From: Bradyrhizobium sp. BRP22
GTDB lineage: Bacteria > Pseudomonadota > Alphaproteobacteria > Rhizobiales > Xanthobacteraceae
Length of the DNA stretch: 64,000 nucleotides
NCBI RefSeq assembly: GCF_020194175.1
Contig: NZ_JADYVX010000003.1
Coordinates: 186,001 to 250,000 of the forward strand
Direction: 5' to 3'
The notes beneath the pieces are model-generated. The model searched no databases, was not told where the DNA came from, and saw only the letters and a program-made list of their open reading frames with translations. This document shows positions 8,281 to 17,669 of the stretch, piece by piece; within the stretch, counting starts at the first letter, position 1, and each line of letters opens with the position of its first letter. The position numbers were made by a program, and so were the translations under genes.

Positions 8281-9672
8281 ATGAACAGCAAATACGACGT
8301 GCTGGTGATCGGTGGCGGCAATGCGGCGCTGTGCGCGGCGATCAGCGCGCGGCGCGCGGGCGCCTCCGTGCTGGTGCTGGAGGGCGCGCCCAAATTCTAC
8401 CGCGGCGGCAATACGCGCCACACCCGCAACATGCGCTGCGCCCATGACGCGGCGACCGAGATCCTGACCGGCCCCTATACCGAGGAGGAATTCTGGGACG
8501 ATCTGCTGCGCGTCACCGGCGGGGAGACCGACGAGGAACTCGCCAGGTTCATGATCCACGAATCCAAGGACATCCTGAACTGGATCGTGGAGCAGGGCGT
8601 GCGCTGGCAGCCCTCGCTCGGCGGCACGCTCAGCCTCGGCCGCACCAACTCGTTCTTCCTCGGCGGCGGACGTGCGATGCTGAACGCCCTCTATCTCACG
8701 GCGGAACGGCTCGGCGTCGACATCCGCTACGACGCCGAAGTCATCGATCTCAGGATCGATGACGGCATGTTCGTCTCCGCCGAGCTGAAGCGGCCGATCG
8801 ACGGCACGACCGAGGTCCGCGCGTCGACGCTGGTTGCGGCCGCCGGCGGCTTCGAAGCGAATATCGAATGGCTGAAGGAATATTGGGGCGAGGCCGCCGA
8901 CAATTTCCTGATCCGCGGCACGCCCTATAATCGTGGCTCGATCCTGAAGATGCTGCTGGCCAAGGGCGTGCAGGAGGTCGGCGATCCCACCCAGTGCCAC
9001 GCGGTGGCGATCGACGCCCGCGCGCCGAAATTCGACGGCGGCATCATCACGCGGCATGATTCAGTCGTGTTCGGCATCGTCGTCAACAAGCATGCGCAGC
9101 GCTTCTACGACGAGGGCGAGGACATCTGGCCGAAGCGCTATGCGATCTGGGGCCGGCTGGTCGCCGCTCAGCCCGACCAGATCGCCTACATCATCTTTGA
9201 TTCCACCGTCGTGACCAGCTTCATGCCGACGCTGTTCCCGCCGATCGCGGGCGACACCATCGCCGAGCTTGCGGCCAAGCTCGAGCTTGATCCGGCGGCG
9301 CTGGAAAAGACCATCACCGAGTTCAATGCCGCGGTGCGGCCCGGCACTTTCGATCATACCATCCTCGATGATTGCCGTACCGAAGGCATCACACCGGCGA
9401 AGACGCATTGGGCGCGCCGGATCGAGACGCCGCCCTATCTCGCCTATCCGGTGCGGCCCGGCATCACCTTCACCTATCTCGGCACGCGCGTGAATAAGCA
9501 GGCGCGGATGCTGATGAACGACGGCAAACCTTCCGCCAACATGTTCGCCGCCGGCGAGATCATGGCCGGCAATGTGCTGGGACGCGGCTATGCCGCCGGC
9601 ATCGGCATGACCATCGGCAGCGTGTTCGGCCGGATCGCAGGACGGGAAGCGGCAAAGAATGCACGGAACTAG
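8281..9672 (+). CDS. tcuA: FAD-dependent tricarballylate dehydrogenase TcuA-like
   Basis: 463 residues, flavoprotein of the fumarate reductase/succinate dehydrogenase FAD family. The FAD dinucleotide motif VIGGGNAALCAA lies near residue 8 and a C-terminal FAD block (NMFAAGEIMAGNVLGRGYAAG) near 420-445. The early NTRHTRNMR segment is characteristic of TcuA. In the known pathway TcuA oxidises tricarballylate to cis-aconitate and passes electrons to TcuB. The ATG follows AGAAGGA directly. The longer upstream frame is not used. Its stop overlaps the tcuB start by 14 bp. True substrate could be another tricarboxylate. Confidence 0.85.
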   Translation: MNSKYDVLVIGGGNAALCAAISARRAGASVLVLEGAPKFYRGGNTRHTRNMRCAHDAATEILTGPYTEEEFWDDLLRVTGGETDEELARFMIHESKDILNWIVEQGVRWQPSLGGTLSLGRTNSFFLGGGRAMLNALYLTAERLGVDIRYDAEVIDLRIDDGMFVSAELKRPIDGTTEVRASTLVAAAGGFEANIEWLKEYWGEAADNFLIRGTPYNRGSILKMLLAKGVQEVGDPTQCHAVAIDARAPKFDGGIITRHDSVVFGIVVNKHAQRFYDEGEDIWPKRYAIWGRLVAAQPDQIAYIIFDSTVVTSFMPTLFPPIAGDTIAELAAKLELDPAALEKTITEFNAAVRPGTFDHTILDDCRTEGITPAKTHWARRIETPPYLAYPVRPGITFTYLGTRVNKQARMLMNDGKPSANMFAAGEIMAGNVLGRGYAAGIGMTIGSVFGRIAGREAAKNARN

Positions 9673-10765
9673 GATCTTGCAGGAAGCCGATCGTCTGATG
9701 ACGGTCTGCAATTCATGTCGTTACTGCGAGGGGCTGTGCGCGGTCTTCCCGGCGATGGAGATGCGCCGGTCGTTCTCCGACGGCGATCTCAATTATCTCG
9801 CCAATCTCTGCCATGCCTGCGGCGCCTGCTATGTCGACTGCCAGTTCTCGCCGCCGCATGAATTCAACGTCAATGTGCCGAAGACGCTGGCGGTGGCGCG
9901 CGCCGAATCCTATGCCGCCTACGTCTGGCCGCGCGCGCTGTCCAGCATGTTCGAACGCAACGGGCTCGTCATCAGCCTGGTGGCTGCGTTCAGCATGGCC
10001 GCTTTCATTCTCGGCTTTGCCGCCTTCAACGATCCGAAGCTGCTTTTCGGCGTCCACACCGGCCCCGGCGCTTTCTACCGCCTGATGCCTCACAACGCGA
10101 TGGTGGCGCTGTTCGGCGCGGCCTTCCTCTATGCCATCCTGGCCCTGGTCATGAGCGTGCGCGCATTCTGGCGCGATATTGGCGAGCCGATCGGTGCGCG
10201 CGCCGACGGTGGTTCGATCTTCCAGGCGATCCGCGATGCCGGCGAACTGCGCTATCTCCATGGCGGTGGGGTCGGCTGCTACAATGAGGACGATCGGCCG
10301 ACCGACAGGCGCAAGCTCTATCACCATCTCACCTTCTACGGCTTCCTGCTCTGCTTTGCTGCAACGTCGGTTGCCACGCTCTATCACTATCTGCTGGGAC
10401 GCGAGGCGCCCTATGCGTGGTGGGATCTGCCGGTCGTGCTTGGCTCGCTCGGCGGCATCGGCCTGATCGTCGGGCCGGTCGGCTTGCTGGTCGCGAAGGC
10501 TCGCCGTGATCCTGCTCTGCTGGACGAGGGGCGCTATGGCATGGACGTCGGATTCATCGCCATGCTGTTCCTGACGGGCATCACCGGAATGGCGCTCCTG
10601 CTGTTGCGCGCGACGCCCGCGATGGGACCGCTGCTCGCGCTGCACCTCGGCGCCGTGTTCGCGTTGTTCATCACCATGCCCTATGGCAAGTTCGTCCACG
10701 GCATCTACCGTTTCGCCGCGCTGGTGCGTTACGCTCAGGAGCGACGCCACGGCCCGAATGGTTAG
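9659..10765 (+). CDS. tcuB: Tricarballylate utilisation protein TcuB/CitB-like (4Fe-4S, membrane)
   Basis: 368 residues. Two CX2CX2CX3C clusters (Cys17/20/23/27 and Cys51/54/57/61) for two 4Fe-4S centres, then about six hydrophobic membrane segments with conserved His in HHLTFYGFLLCF and LYHYLLG. In the family this protein re-oxidises the flavin of TcuA and transfers electrons to the quinone pool. Overlaps tcuA, so translation is coupled. No tcuC transporter follows; the transporter at 354-1703 or another is needed. Confidence 0.85.
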   Translation: MHGTRILQEADRLMTVCNSCRYCEGLCAVFPAMEMRRSFSDGDLNYLANLCHACGACYVDCQFSPPHEFNVNVPKTLAVARAESYAAYVWPRALSSMFERNGLVISLVAAFSMAAFILGFAAFNDPKLLFGVHTGPGAFYRLMPHNAMVALFGAAFLYAILALVMSVRAFWRDIGEPIGARADGGSIFQAIRDAGELRYLHGGGVGCYNEDDRPTDRRKLYHHLTFYGFLLCFAATSVATLYHYLLGREAPYAWWDLPVVLGSLGGIGLIVGPVGLLVAKARRDPALLDEGRYGMDVGFIAMLFLTGITGMALLLLRATPAMGPLLALHLGAVFALFITMPYGKFVHGIYRFAALVRYAQERRHGPNG

Positions 10766-10848
10766 GCGGATCCAGGGAGGGACGACGAGGTGGTGCTGGT
10801 GACCGCCACGGAGATTTCCGCGAAGTCGAACGACCAGGTCAGATGAAT

Positions 10849-11436
10849 CTACCCGGTCGCGCGGGGCAAGCTCCCTTTGGCGGCGATCTCGGCCGACATC
10901 TGCTCAATGGTTTTGCGCTGCTCCATGGCAGCCCGCCGGATCAGCGCAAACGCGGCTGGTTCGGCGACGGAGTGGCTGTGCATCACCTGAAGGACAGCAG
11001 CCAATACGACGCGACGCGAGCGAAGACGCTCTTCCAGCTTGACGACTTGCTGCTTGAGCTCGTTGGTGCGCTCGGCCCGCTCGAATGCCATCACCAGCGC
11101 CGCATAAATACCCGCCGAGCGCAGCGGCTTGACCAGAAATGACGCCGGATCGAGTTCGAGCACCAGCTTCAGCCGGCTCGGCGTCTCGGTGCCCAGCAGG
11201 GCGATGACGGGACATCGTCCGAGCACCGCCCGCTGCACGGGCGAGGTAAGCGGCAGGAATTCGTCGTCGATCAGCGTCACATCCGGATCGCACGCCAGGG
11301 CGCTATCCGGCTCCCATGTGAAGACGTCGATGCCCAGACGTTCGAACTGGCGCCTGACGATCGACAGGTCACGCTCGTCCTTGATGGCGACGAGCGCCTT
11401 GCGGCCGCGGAGGGAAAATGAAGACGGCTTGCTCAT
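10849..11436 (-). CDS. amiR: AmiR-like ANTAR antitermination regulator
   Basis: 195 residues. N-terminal receiver-like domain without a clear phospho-Asp, typical of AmiR, then a coiled helix (residues about 115-145, ERTNELKQQVVKLEERLRSR) and a C-terminal ANTAR three-helix domain ending AALIRRAAMEQRKT-like (AFALIRRAAMEQRKTIEQM). ANTAR proteins bind paired hairpins in nascent leader RNA and block terminators. Overlaps the amiC-like gene by 4 bp (start at 11436 inside the amiC stop). Expected target is the leader terminator at 12876-12918 of the divergent amidase operon. Confidence 0.85.
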   Translation of the reverse strand: MSKPSSFSLRGRKALVAIKDERDLSIVRRQFERLGIDVFTWEPDSALACDPDVTLIDDEFLPLTSPVQRAVLGRCPVIALLGTETPSRLKLVLELDPASFLVKPLRSAGIYAALVMAFERAERTNELKQQVVKLEERLRSRRVVLAAVLQVMHSHSVAEPAAFALIRRAAMEQRKTIEQMSAEIAAKGSLPRATG

Positions 11437-12605
11437 TTCACAACCCGCAAATGGAGCGCACTCGGCGACGATCCGTCCCTTGACTTCTCACGCACAGGTC
11501 CGGCGGCGACGTCGAGCTGCGTCAGGTAGGGGTCCGGTTTAACAGGCGCATCGGATTCCCAGAAGATGTCGAACTGTCCTTGCGCGTTGGAGACCGCGAG
11601 GCGTGGCGTAAGGACGCAATGGTTATTGCCACCATCGATCCAGACCGGTCCCTGCGGCGAATTGTAGCGATAGCCTGCTGCAGCGCGCCGTACCTCGCCA
11701 ATGTTGGACGTTCCCGCCCGCTGCAGCGCGCGGGCCAGCAGATACACCGCGACATAGGCCGATTGTCCGTCGACCGAGGGGCTGCTGTTTTCACCATGGC
11801 GTGCCTTCCAGCGCTGCACGAAGGCGCGGTTCTCGGGCAGGCGGATGCTCTCGAAATAGGCCGATGACGTGATGCATCCGGCCGATGCGGGTCCGACGAT
11901 CTTGAGCTCCGGTTCGCAGAGGCTGCAACTCAGCATCGGGATTTCGAGACCGGCGGCCGTGGTGGCGGCATGAAGGGCGCGGATGAAATCGTAGCTCGAG
12001 CTGCCGACGAGTGTATTGAACACGACCGGCGGCTTGCGGCGGACGATTTCATCCACGATGTGTCCGACTGCGCTTTCGCCCAATTCGAGCAGCCGTTCGG
12101 CAACAATGCTTCCTTGCGCGGCCGTCACCAGTTCGCGGGTGACGCGATTGGTCTCCCACGTCCAGACATAGTTGGATCCGACGCAGAAGATGTGCCGTGA
12201 CACGTTGTCGAGCGCATAGCGCACGAGTGGCAAGACATTGTGGTTGGGCGACGCGCCGACATAGATGACATTGTCGGAGCATTCGAATCCTTCGTAACGG
12301 GCAGGATACCAGAGCAGCCGATCGGTACGCTCGACGATCGGCAGCACCTGCTTGCGCGAAGCCGACGTGTAGCAACCGATGATGTGCTCGACCCCGGCGT
12401 TGCGAATAAGGTCGTCGCAAACCGTGTGGTATTCCGAAATGACGCCGCGGGGATCGCGGACGTGCGCCGTGAGTGAGAAATCAAAATCAGGGTGATTGTT
12501 GATCTCGTCGACTGCCATCAAGGCGCTCTTGAGTATCTCGCGCCCCATGGCCTGGTAGGGCCCGGACTGCGAACATATGATGCCAACTGGAACCGACGGC
12601 TTCAT
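11433..12605 (-). CDS. amiC: AmiC-like cytoplasmic amide sensor (periplasmic-binding-protein fold)
   Basis: 390 residues, Peripla_BP_5/UrtA-like fold but starting MKPSVPVGIICSQSGPYQAM with no signal peptide, so cytoplasmic. It shares with UrtA the blocks GCYTSASRKQVLPIVE and RYEGFECSDNVIYVGA. In Pseudomonas, AmiC sequesters AmiR until an amide ligand binds. The 4-bp overlap with the amiR-like gene and divergence from amidase genes make the same role very likely here. Specificity may be for urea-, formamide- or short amide-like ligands; not decidable from sequence. Confidence 0.85.
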   Translation of the reverse strand: MKPSVPVGIICSQSGPYQAMGREILKSALMAVDEINNHPDFDFSLTAHVRDPRGVISEYHTVCDDLIRNAGVEHIIGCYTSASRKQVLPIVERTDRLLWYPARYEGFECSDNVIYVGASPNHNVLPLVRYALDNVSRHIFCVGSNYVWTWETNRVTRELVTAAQGSIVAERLLELGESAVGHIVDEIVRRKPPVVFNTLVGSSSYDFIRALHAATTAAGLEIPMLSCSLCEPELKIVGPASAGCITSSAYFESIRLPENRAFVQRWKARHGENSSPSVDGQSAYVAVYLLARALQRAGTSNIGEVRRAAAGYRYNSPQGPVWIDGGNNHCVLTPRLAVSNAQGQFDIFWESDAPVKPDPYLTQLDVAAGPVREKSRDGSSPSALHLRVVK

Positions 12606-12720
12606 CGTTAATGGCTTTCGAGAGAACAGACTTCAGGAAATCATCATCGTCGATGTTGGTGCAAGAGGTCTTGCCGATTTGCTGCGCATGATGCTTGTGA
12701 AATTTGTGCAGCCTCCCTCG

Positions 12721-12750
12721 TTGACAATGCGCTGCACACGAACCTAGAAT
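12721..12750 (+). promoter_or_regulatory. Sigma70-type promoter of the amidase operon
   Basis: TTGACA (12721-12726), 18-nt spacer, TAGAAT (12745-12750), pointing toward the amidase gene. Predicted start near 12757 gives a leader of about 270 nt before the ATG at 13027, unusually long and containing an intrinsic terminator. Confidence 0.6.
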
Positions 12751-12875
12751 TTTTGACTACCGGGCTTACTGTCGAACCTTAATTTGCTTCGGTCGGGCCG
12801 ATGACGTCCTGATCCCTGCAGCGACTGCTTCGTTCGATCTTAAGCCCATGCGATAGACCATAGCAGCGGCATTTG

Positions 12876-12918
12876 AGCCATTCGTCACCTCATTCGGGAG
12901 GGGCGGGTGGCTTTTTTC
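12876..12918 (+). terminator. Leader terminator, probable ANTAR antitermination target
   Basis: Strong intrinsic terminator inside the amidase-operon leader: AGCCATTCGTC(A)CCTC pairs with GAGGGGCGGGTGGCT (one bulged A, three G-U pairs), 6-nt loop ATTCGG, followed at once by six T. It lies between the promoter at 12721-12750 and the ATG at 13027, so most transcripts should stop here unless read through. The AmiR-like protein is the expected antiterminator. Confidence 0.72.
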
Positions 12919-13026
12919 TTTTGCCGCACAAGAAACTGGCGAAACACGCGTGTGGCCAGGGCGATGCCGCATGCGCAGCGATCGGCCGAGACGCGCTTGA
13001 GGAACGACAAACGGGGACGAAAGACA

Positions 13027-14427
13027 ATGCCGACAACAGATATTTGCTATCTCGGGTTGGTCGAAGTTGGGCAGCAGATACAGGCGAAGAAACTGTCACC
13101 CGTCGAAGTGACGAAGGCGATGCTTGAACGCATTGAGCGGCTCGACGCCAGGCTCAAGAGTTACGCCTATGTCATGGCGGATTCCGCGCTGGCCCAAGCG
13201 GCCGCTGCCGAAAAGGAGATCGCATCCGGCAAGATCAAGGGGCCGCTGCACGGCGTGCCGGTCGCGATCAAGGATCTTTGCTGGGTCAAGGGCGCACCGG
13301 CCGCCCACGGCATGACTATCCATCGCGACTTCCGTCCGAGCGAGGACGCCACGGTCGTCGCACGCCTGAAGGATGCGGGCGCGATCATCCTCGGCAAGCT
13401 GCAGCAGACCGAAGGGGCCTATGCCGATCATCATCCGAAGATCGACCCGCCGAAAAATCCGTGGAATGCAGATCTGTGGTCGGGCGCATCGTCGAGCGGC
13501 TCGGGTTCCGCCACTGCGGCCGGCCTCTGCTTCGGATCGCTAGGGACTGACACCGGCGGATCGATCCGCTTTCCATCCGCAGCCAACGGCATCACCGGGC
13601 TGAAGCCAACCTGGGGGCGCGTCAGTCGCTACGGCGCGTTCGAACTTGCGGCCACGCTGGATCACATCGGGCCGATGACGCGTAGCGCGGTCGATTGTGG
13701 CGCCATGCTCGGTGCGATCGCGGGCCAGGACGCCAAGGATACCACGGCCGTGCCGCTGCCGGTGCCGGACTATCTCGCCGGCCTGTCCGGCAGCTTGCGG
13801 GGCGTTGTGATCGGCGTCGATCGGCGCTGGACCAGCGAAGGCACGGATGAGGCCGCGAGCAAGGTTCTCAGTGAAGGTTCGCGGGTCGCGGCAGACCTTG
13901 GCGCCGAGATCAGCGAGATCACCTTTCCGGATACCAAGGCCATGGTCGACGACTGGTTTCCGCTGTGCGGCATCGAGGCGGCGGTCGCGCATGAGGCGAC
14001 CTATCCCTCGCGCAAGGACGAATATGGCCCTGCGCTTGCGGGGCTGCTCGACCTTGGCCTTCAGCAGTCCGGCACCGACTATCAGAAGATCGTGCTGCGG
14101 CGCGAAGCGTTCCGCGGCGCGGTGCGACGGCTGTTCGAAACGGTCGATCTCATCGCCGTGCCGGCCCAGGCGTTCGCCGCACCGACGCTCGCCACGATGG
14201 CGACGCTCGGCGAAGACGCTTCCCTGATTGCCGGCTTGTTGCGCTTCACCTGTCCGTTCGACATGACCGGCAGCCCGACCATCACGCTTCCGGGCGGCTT
14301 CGCCCCGAACGGCGGTCCGGTCGCCTTCCAGTTTGTCGGCCGCCACTTCGACGAAGCGGGTCTCGTCCACGCAGGCGATGCATTCCAGCGCGTCACTGAC
14401 TGGCATAAGCGTCATCCCGCTCTCTGA
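13027..14427 (+). CDS. Amidase (amidase-signature family)
   Basis: 466 residues. Catalytic Lys82 (AIKD), serine cluster 155-157 in the Gly/Ser-rich signature, and nucleophile Ser179 in TDTGGSIR. Hydrolyses an amide or a related C-N bond to acid and ammonia in the cytoplasm. The frame is open from 12907, but that start lies right behind the leader terminator; the ATG at 13027 matches the paralogue's N-terminus. First gene of the operon. Collinear paralogue of the protein at 21041-22444: the catalytic residues have the same numbers in both. Confidence 0.87.
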   Translation: MPTTDICYLGLVEVGQQIQAKKLSPVEVTKAMLERIERLDARLKSYAYVMADSALAQAAAAEKEIASGKIKGPLHGVPVAIKDLCWVKGAPAAHGMTIHRDFRPSEDATVVARLKDAGAIILGKLQQTEGAYADHHPKIDPPKNPWNADLWSGASSSGSGSATAAGLCFGSLGTDTGGSIRFPSAANGITGLKPTWGRVSRYGAFELAATLDHIGPMTRSAVDCGAMLGAIAGQDAKDTTAVPLPVPDYLAGLSGSLRGVVIGVDRRWTSEGTDEAASKVLSEGSRVAADLGAEISEITFPDTKAMVDDWFPLCGIEAAVAHEATYPSRKDEYGPALAGLLDLGLQQSGTDYQKIVLRREAFRGAVRRLFETVDLIAVPAQAFAAPTLATMATLGEDASLIAGLLRFTCPFDMTGSPTITLPGGFAPNGGPVAFQFVGRHFDEAGLVHAGDAFQRVTDWHKRHPAL

Positions 14428-14444
14428 TCCAAGGAGCCGTTCGC

Positions 14445-15440
14445 ATGAAAGAAGATTGGTTGCGGAGTTCCATCATGTCGAGGCGTGCCGTCGCGAAGGG
14501 GATGGCCGGGGCGAAGCGTAGCCTGACGATCGAGCAGCAAGGGGGCTTTCACTACGTCTACGGACCTTACGCCAAGCCGACGCTGTCGATCGATCCGGGA
14601 GAGGTCGTTGTCGTCGAAACCGAGGACGCGTTCGGCGGCGCGCTGACGAGCGAGAGCGACAGTCCCACGGCGAAGCTGAATTTTCCCTACCTCAACCCGC
14701 AATGTGGGCCGATTGCCGTCAAAGGCGCCAAGAAGGGCGATTGCCTGGCCGTCTATATCCACGATGTCGAGACCCGCGGCGAGCAGCCGGCCGGAACGAC
14801 CTGCATCATCCCCGAATTCGGCGGGCTTGTCGGGACGGGTTCGACGGCGATGCTCAATCCGCCGTTGCCTGAACGCGTTCGCAAGCTGCATGTCGACAGG
14901 AACGGCGTACGCTGGAACGACAAGATCACGCTGCCCTACGAGCCGTTCATCGGCACGATCGGTGTGTCACCCGAGATCGAGGCGATCTCCTCGCTGCAGC
15001 CGGACTATCACGGCGGCAACATGGACCTGCCCGACGTCGCGCCCGGAGCCATTATCTATTTTCCTGTGCACGCCGAGGGAGGACTTCTTTACGTCGGCGA
15101 CTGCCATGCAACGCAGGGCGATGGTGAACTCTCCGGCGTCGCGCTCGAGCAGCGTGCGACGGTCACGCTGCAGATCGATCTGATCAAGAACTGGAGCTTT
15201 GCCTGGCCGCGCCTGGAGACGCGCGACTTCATCATGACGATCGGCAGCGCACGGCCGCTCGAGGATGCGGCCCGCATCGCCTATCGCGAACTCACGCGAT
15301 GGATGAGCGCCGACTACGGCTTCGACGAGATCGACGCGTACATGCTGCTCAGCCAGGCAGGCCGCATGCGGCTCGGCAACATGGTCGATCCGAAATACAC
15401 GATGGGTGCATCGATCCTGAAATCTTACCTCAAGGCGTGA
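14445..15440 (+). CDS. Acetamidase/formamidase family protein
   Basis: 331 residues, FmdA_AmdA family, metal-dependent amidohydrolase unrelated to the amidase-signature enzymes. Seen: the N-terminal GPYAKPTLSIDPGEVVVVET block, CLAVYIHDVE, the GTIGVSPEIEAI block, and a GGNMDLPDVAPGAIIYFPV block, which in the family forms the active site with an acidic metal ligand; then GDCHATQGDGELSG, the family's most conserved stretch. Likely releases ammonia from formamide, acetamide or a similar small amide. 17 bp after the amidase and 31 bp before the binding protein, so same transcript. Confidence 0.88.
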   Translation: MKEDWLRSSIMSRRAVAKGMAGAKRSLTIEQQGGFHYVYGPYAKPTLSIDPGEVVVVETEDAFGGALTSESDSPTAKLNFPYLNPQCGPIAVKGAKKGDCLAVYIHDVETRGEQPAGTTCIIPEFGGLVGTGSTAMLNPPLPERVRKLHVDRNGVRWNDKITLPYEPFIGTIGVSPEIEAISSLQPDYHGGNMDLPDVAPGAIIYFPVHAEGGLLYVGDCHATQGDGELSGVALEQRATVTLQIDLIKNWSFAWPRLETRDFIMTIGSARPLEDAARIAYRELTRWMSADYGFDEIDAYMLLSQAGRMRLGNMVDPKYTMGASILKSYLKA

Positions 15441-15471
15441 ACTTCCGAGGCTTTCAACAGGGGATATTTCA

Positions 15472-16710
15472 ATGAAATCAGGACATCTGCTCAAGGTTGC
15501 GGTTCTTGGCGTCGTGCTGGGAACCGCGGCGTTCGGAGTTGCCCAAGCGGCCGAGCCTCCGTTGAAGGTCGGTCTGCTCGAAGACGTCTCCGGTGATCTC
15601 GCGTTCATGGGCATGCCGAAACTCCACGGCTCGCAGCTTGCGGTCGAGGAGATCAACAAGAGCGGCGGCATCCTCGGACGGCAGATCGAACTGATCCATC
15701 TCGACCCGCAGGGCGATAATGCCCGCTATCAGGAATTTGCGCGGCGCCTGCTCAGCCGCGACAAGGTCGACGTGCTGATCGGGGGCATCACGTCAGCTTC
15801 GCGCGAGGCTGTCCGGCCGATCATCGATCGAACGACGACGCCGTATTTCTACACCAACCAGTACGAAGGCGGCGTGTGCGACGCCAGCATGATCAGCATG
15901 GGGGCGGTACCCGAGCAGCAGTTCTCGACGCTGATCCCCTGGATGGTCGAGAAGTTCGGCAAGAAGGTCTATGTCATCGCGGCCGACTACAATTTTGGGC
16001 AGATCTCGGCGGAGTGGAACCGGAAGATCATGAAGGATCTCGGCGGCGAGGTCGTCGGGGAGGAATTCATCCCGCTCGGGGTTTCGCAGTTCGCGCAGAC
16101 GATCCAGAACATCCAGAAGGCCAAGCCCGATTGGCTCTTGACGATCAATGTCGGCGCCGCCCAGGACTCGTTCTTCGAGCAGGCCGCCGCGGCCAAGCTC
16201 AACCTGCCGATGGGCTCGTCGATCAAAATCATGCTCGGCTTCGAGCACAAGCGGTTCAAGCCGCCGGCGCTCAACAACATGCACGCAACCGCGAACTGGT
16301 TCGAGGAGATCGATACACCCGAAGCCAAGGACTTCAAGAAGCGCTGGCGCGCGAAGTTCCCCGATGAACTCTACATCAACGACATGGGCTACAACGCCTA
16401 TAACGCGCTCTACATGTACAAGACGCTGGTCGAGAAGGCGAAATCGACCAAGCTCGAGGACCTGCGCAAGGTGATCGCGGCCGGTGATGCCTGCATCGAT
16501 GCACCCGAAGGCAAGGTCTGCATCGACCCGAAGAGCCAGCATACGTCTCACCGCATGCGTCTGATCTCGGTCGGCCCCCAGCATGAAGTGACCGTCGAGA
16601 AGGACTACGGAACGATCAAGCCCTACTGGCTCGGCGACATTGGCTGCGACCTCACAAAGAAGAATGACAAGGATCAGTACACGCCGAGTCATTTGCCGAA
16701 CAAGTCGTGA
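15472..16710 (+). CDS. Amide/urea-type ABC transporter substrate-binding protein
   Basis: 412 residues with a signal peptide ending near residue 26 (AQA/AEP). Peripla_BP_5/6 fold of the UrtA/AmiC branch rather than the LivJ branch: VEEINKSGGILGRQIELIHLD and IGGITSASREAVRPI are close to UrtA and AmiC blocks. It is directly followed by two permease and two ATPase genes, so it delivers the substrate of this transporter. Because it sits between amide hydrolases and behind an AmiC/AmiR pair, the ligand is probably a small amide. Confidence 0.88.
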   Translation: MKSGHLLKVAVLGVVLGTAAFGVAQAAEPPLKVGLLEDVSGDLAFMGMPKLHGSQLAVEEINKSGGILGRQIELIHLDPQGDNARYQEFARRLLSRDKVDVLIGGITSASREAVRPIIDRTTTPYFYTNQYEGGVCDASMISMGAVPEQQFSTLIPWMVEKFGKKVYVIAADYNFGQISAEWNRKIMKDLGGEVVGEEFIPLGVSQFAQTIQNIQKAKPDWLLTINVGAAQDSFFEQAAAAKLNLPMGSSIKIMLGFEHKRFKPPALNNMHATANWFEEIDTPEAKDFKKRWRAKFPDELYINDMGYNAYNALYMYKTLVEKAKSTKLEDLRKVIAAGDACIDAPEGKVCIDPKSQHTSHRMRLISVGPQHEVTVEKDYGTIKPYWLGDIGCDLTKKNDKDQYTPSHLPNKS

Positions 16711-16791
16711 CGCATTGATCGGTCATGATTTTGGACTGCACGGGCGCCGCATCGTCGCCGCGCCCCATAGCGAAGGAGCAGGAGACCGACG

Positions 16792-17658
16792 ATGTCGGCT
16801 GAACTATTCTCGGTATTCTACCAATTCGCCGACGTCTTCGCGTTTCTGATCCTCTCGGCGGCAGGCCTCGCCATCGTGTTCGGCATGATGGGCGTCATCA
16901 ACATGGCGCATGGCGAGTTCATCATGTGCGGTGCCTATGTGACGGTCGGGCTTGTCAAGCTCGGCCTGCCGCTTGCCATTGCCCAGGCGCTTGCCGCGCT
17001 GACGGCAGGATTGATCGGGGTTGCCGTCGAATACCTCATTGTTCGTCGCCTCTATAAGAGGCCGCTGGATTCGTTGCTCGCCACCTGGGGGCTCAGCCTG
17101 ATCGTCACGCAATCGATGCTTTTGATCGTGGGATCATCGATAACCGGGATCGGCACGCCGGAGGGCAGCTTCGCCATCGGCGGCTACACCTTCTCGACCT
17201 ATCGCCTGGTGCTGTTCGCCTGCGCTGTCGCCGTATTGATCGGTCTCTACGTAATCTTCATGAAGACGCGCTTCGGTGTGATGGCGCGCGCCACAATGCA
17301 GAATGCGGCGATGGCAAAGGCGTTGGGCGCGCGCACGGGGCGCATCTATGCAATCAGTTTCGGCATCGGCGCCGGCCTTGCGGGGCTTTGCGGTGCGCTT
17401 TATGCGCCGACGATGACGCTGATTCCGACGATGGGGGCGACGTTCGTGGTAGAGAGTTTCGTTACCGTCGTGGTCGGCGGCGCAAATGTCCTGCTCGGCA
17501 CTGCGCCGGCCGCGGTGTTCCTGGCGATGATTCGAATGGCCCTGAATGCGAGCTATGGGCAGATCATCGGCCAGATCGGCATGTTGTTTGCAGTGATCCT
17601 GATCATCCGTGTCTTGCCCGAAGGCCTTTCCAGCGTGCTGGTCCGTCGCGGGCGCTAA
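16792..17658 (+). CDS. livH: Branched-chain amino acid/amide ABC permease, LivH type
   Basis: 288 residues, about eight membrane segments, with the LivH/UrtB hallmark GMMGVINMAHGEFIMCGAY near residues 28-45. Inner-membrane permease subunit; pairs with the LivM-type subunit at 17670. The family name indicates fold, not leucine specificity; the context suggests amide import. 82 bp after the binding-protein gene, with GGAG ahead of its ATG. Confidence 0.88.
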   Translation: MSAELFSVFYQFADVFAFLILSAAGLAIVFGMMGVINMAHGEFIMCGAYVTVGLVKLGLPLAIAQALAALTAGLIGVAVEYLIVRRLYKRPLDSLLATWGLSLIVTQSMLLIVGSSITGIGTPEGSFAIGGYTFSTYRLVLFACAVAVLIGLYVIFMKTRFGVMARATMQNAAMAKALGARTGRIYAISFGIGAGLAGLCGALYAPTMTLIPTMGATFVVESFVTVVVGGANVLLGTAPAAVFLAMIRMALNASYGQIIGQIGMLFAVILIIRVLPEGLSSVLVRRGR

Positions 17659-17669
17659 GCGGGGGTGTG

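Noticed and set aside
8143..9057. N-terminal extension of the GntR frame opposite tcuA
   Set aside because: It is antisense to tcuA and has no family similarity; a good ribosome site and ATG at 8142 define the real start.
12757..12875. Paired ANTAR hexaloop hairpins in the amidase leader
   Set aside because: I looked for two adjacent stems with A1/G4 hexaloops and found only weak stems such as GGC-ATTTGA-GCC; the loop pattern does not fit well, so only the terminator is claimed.
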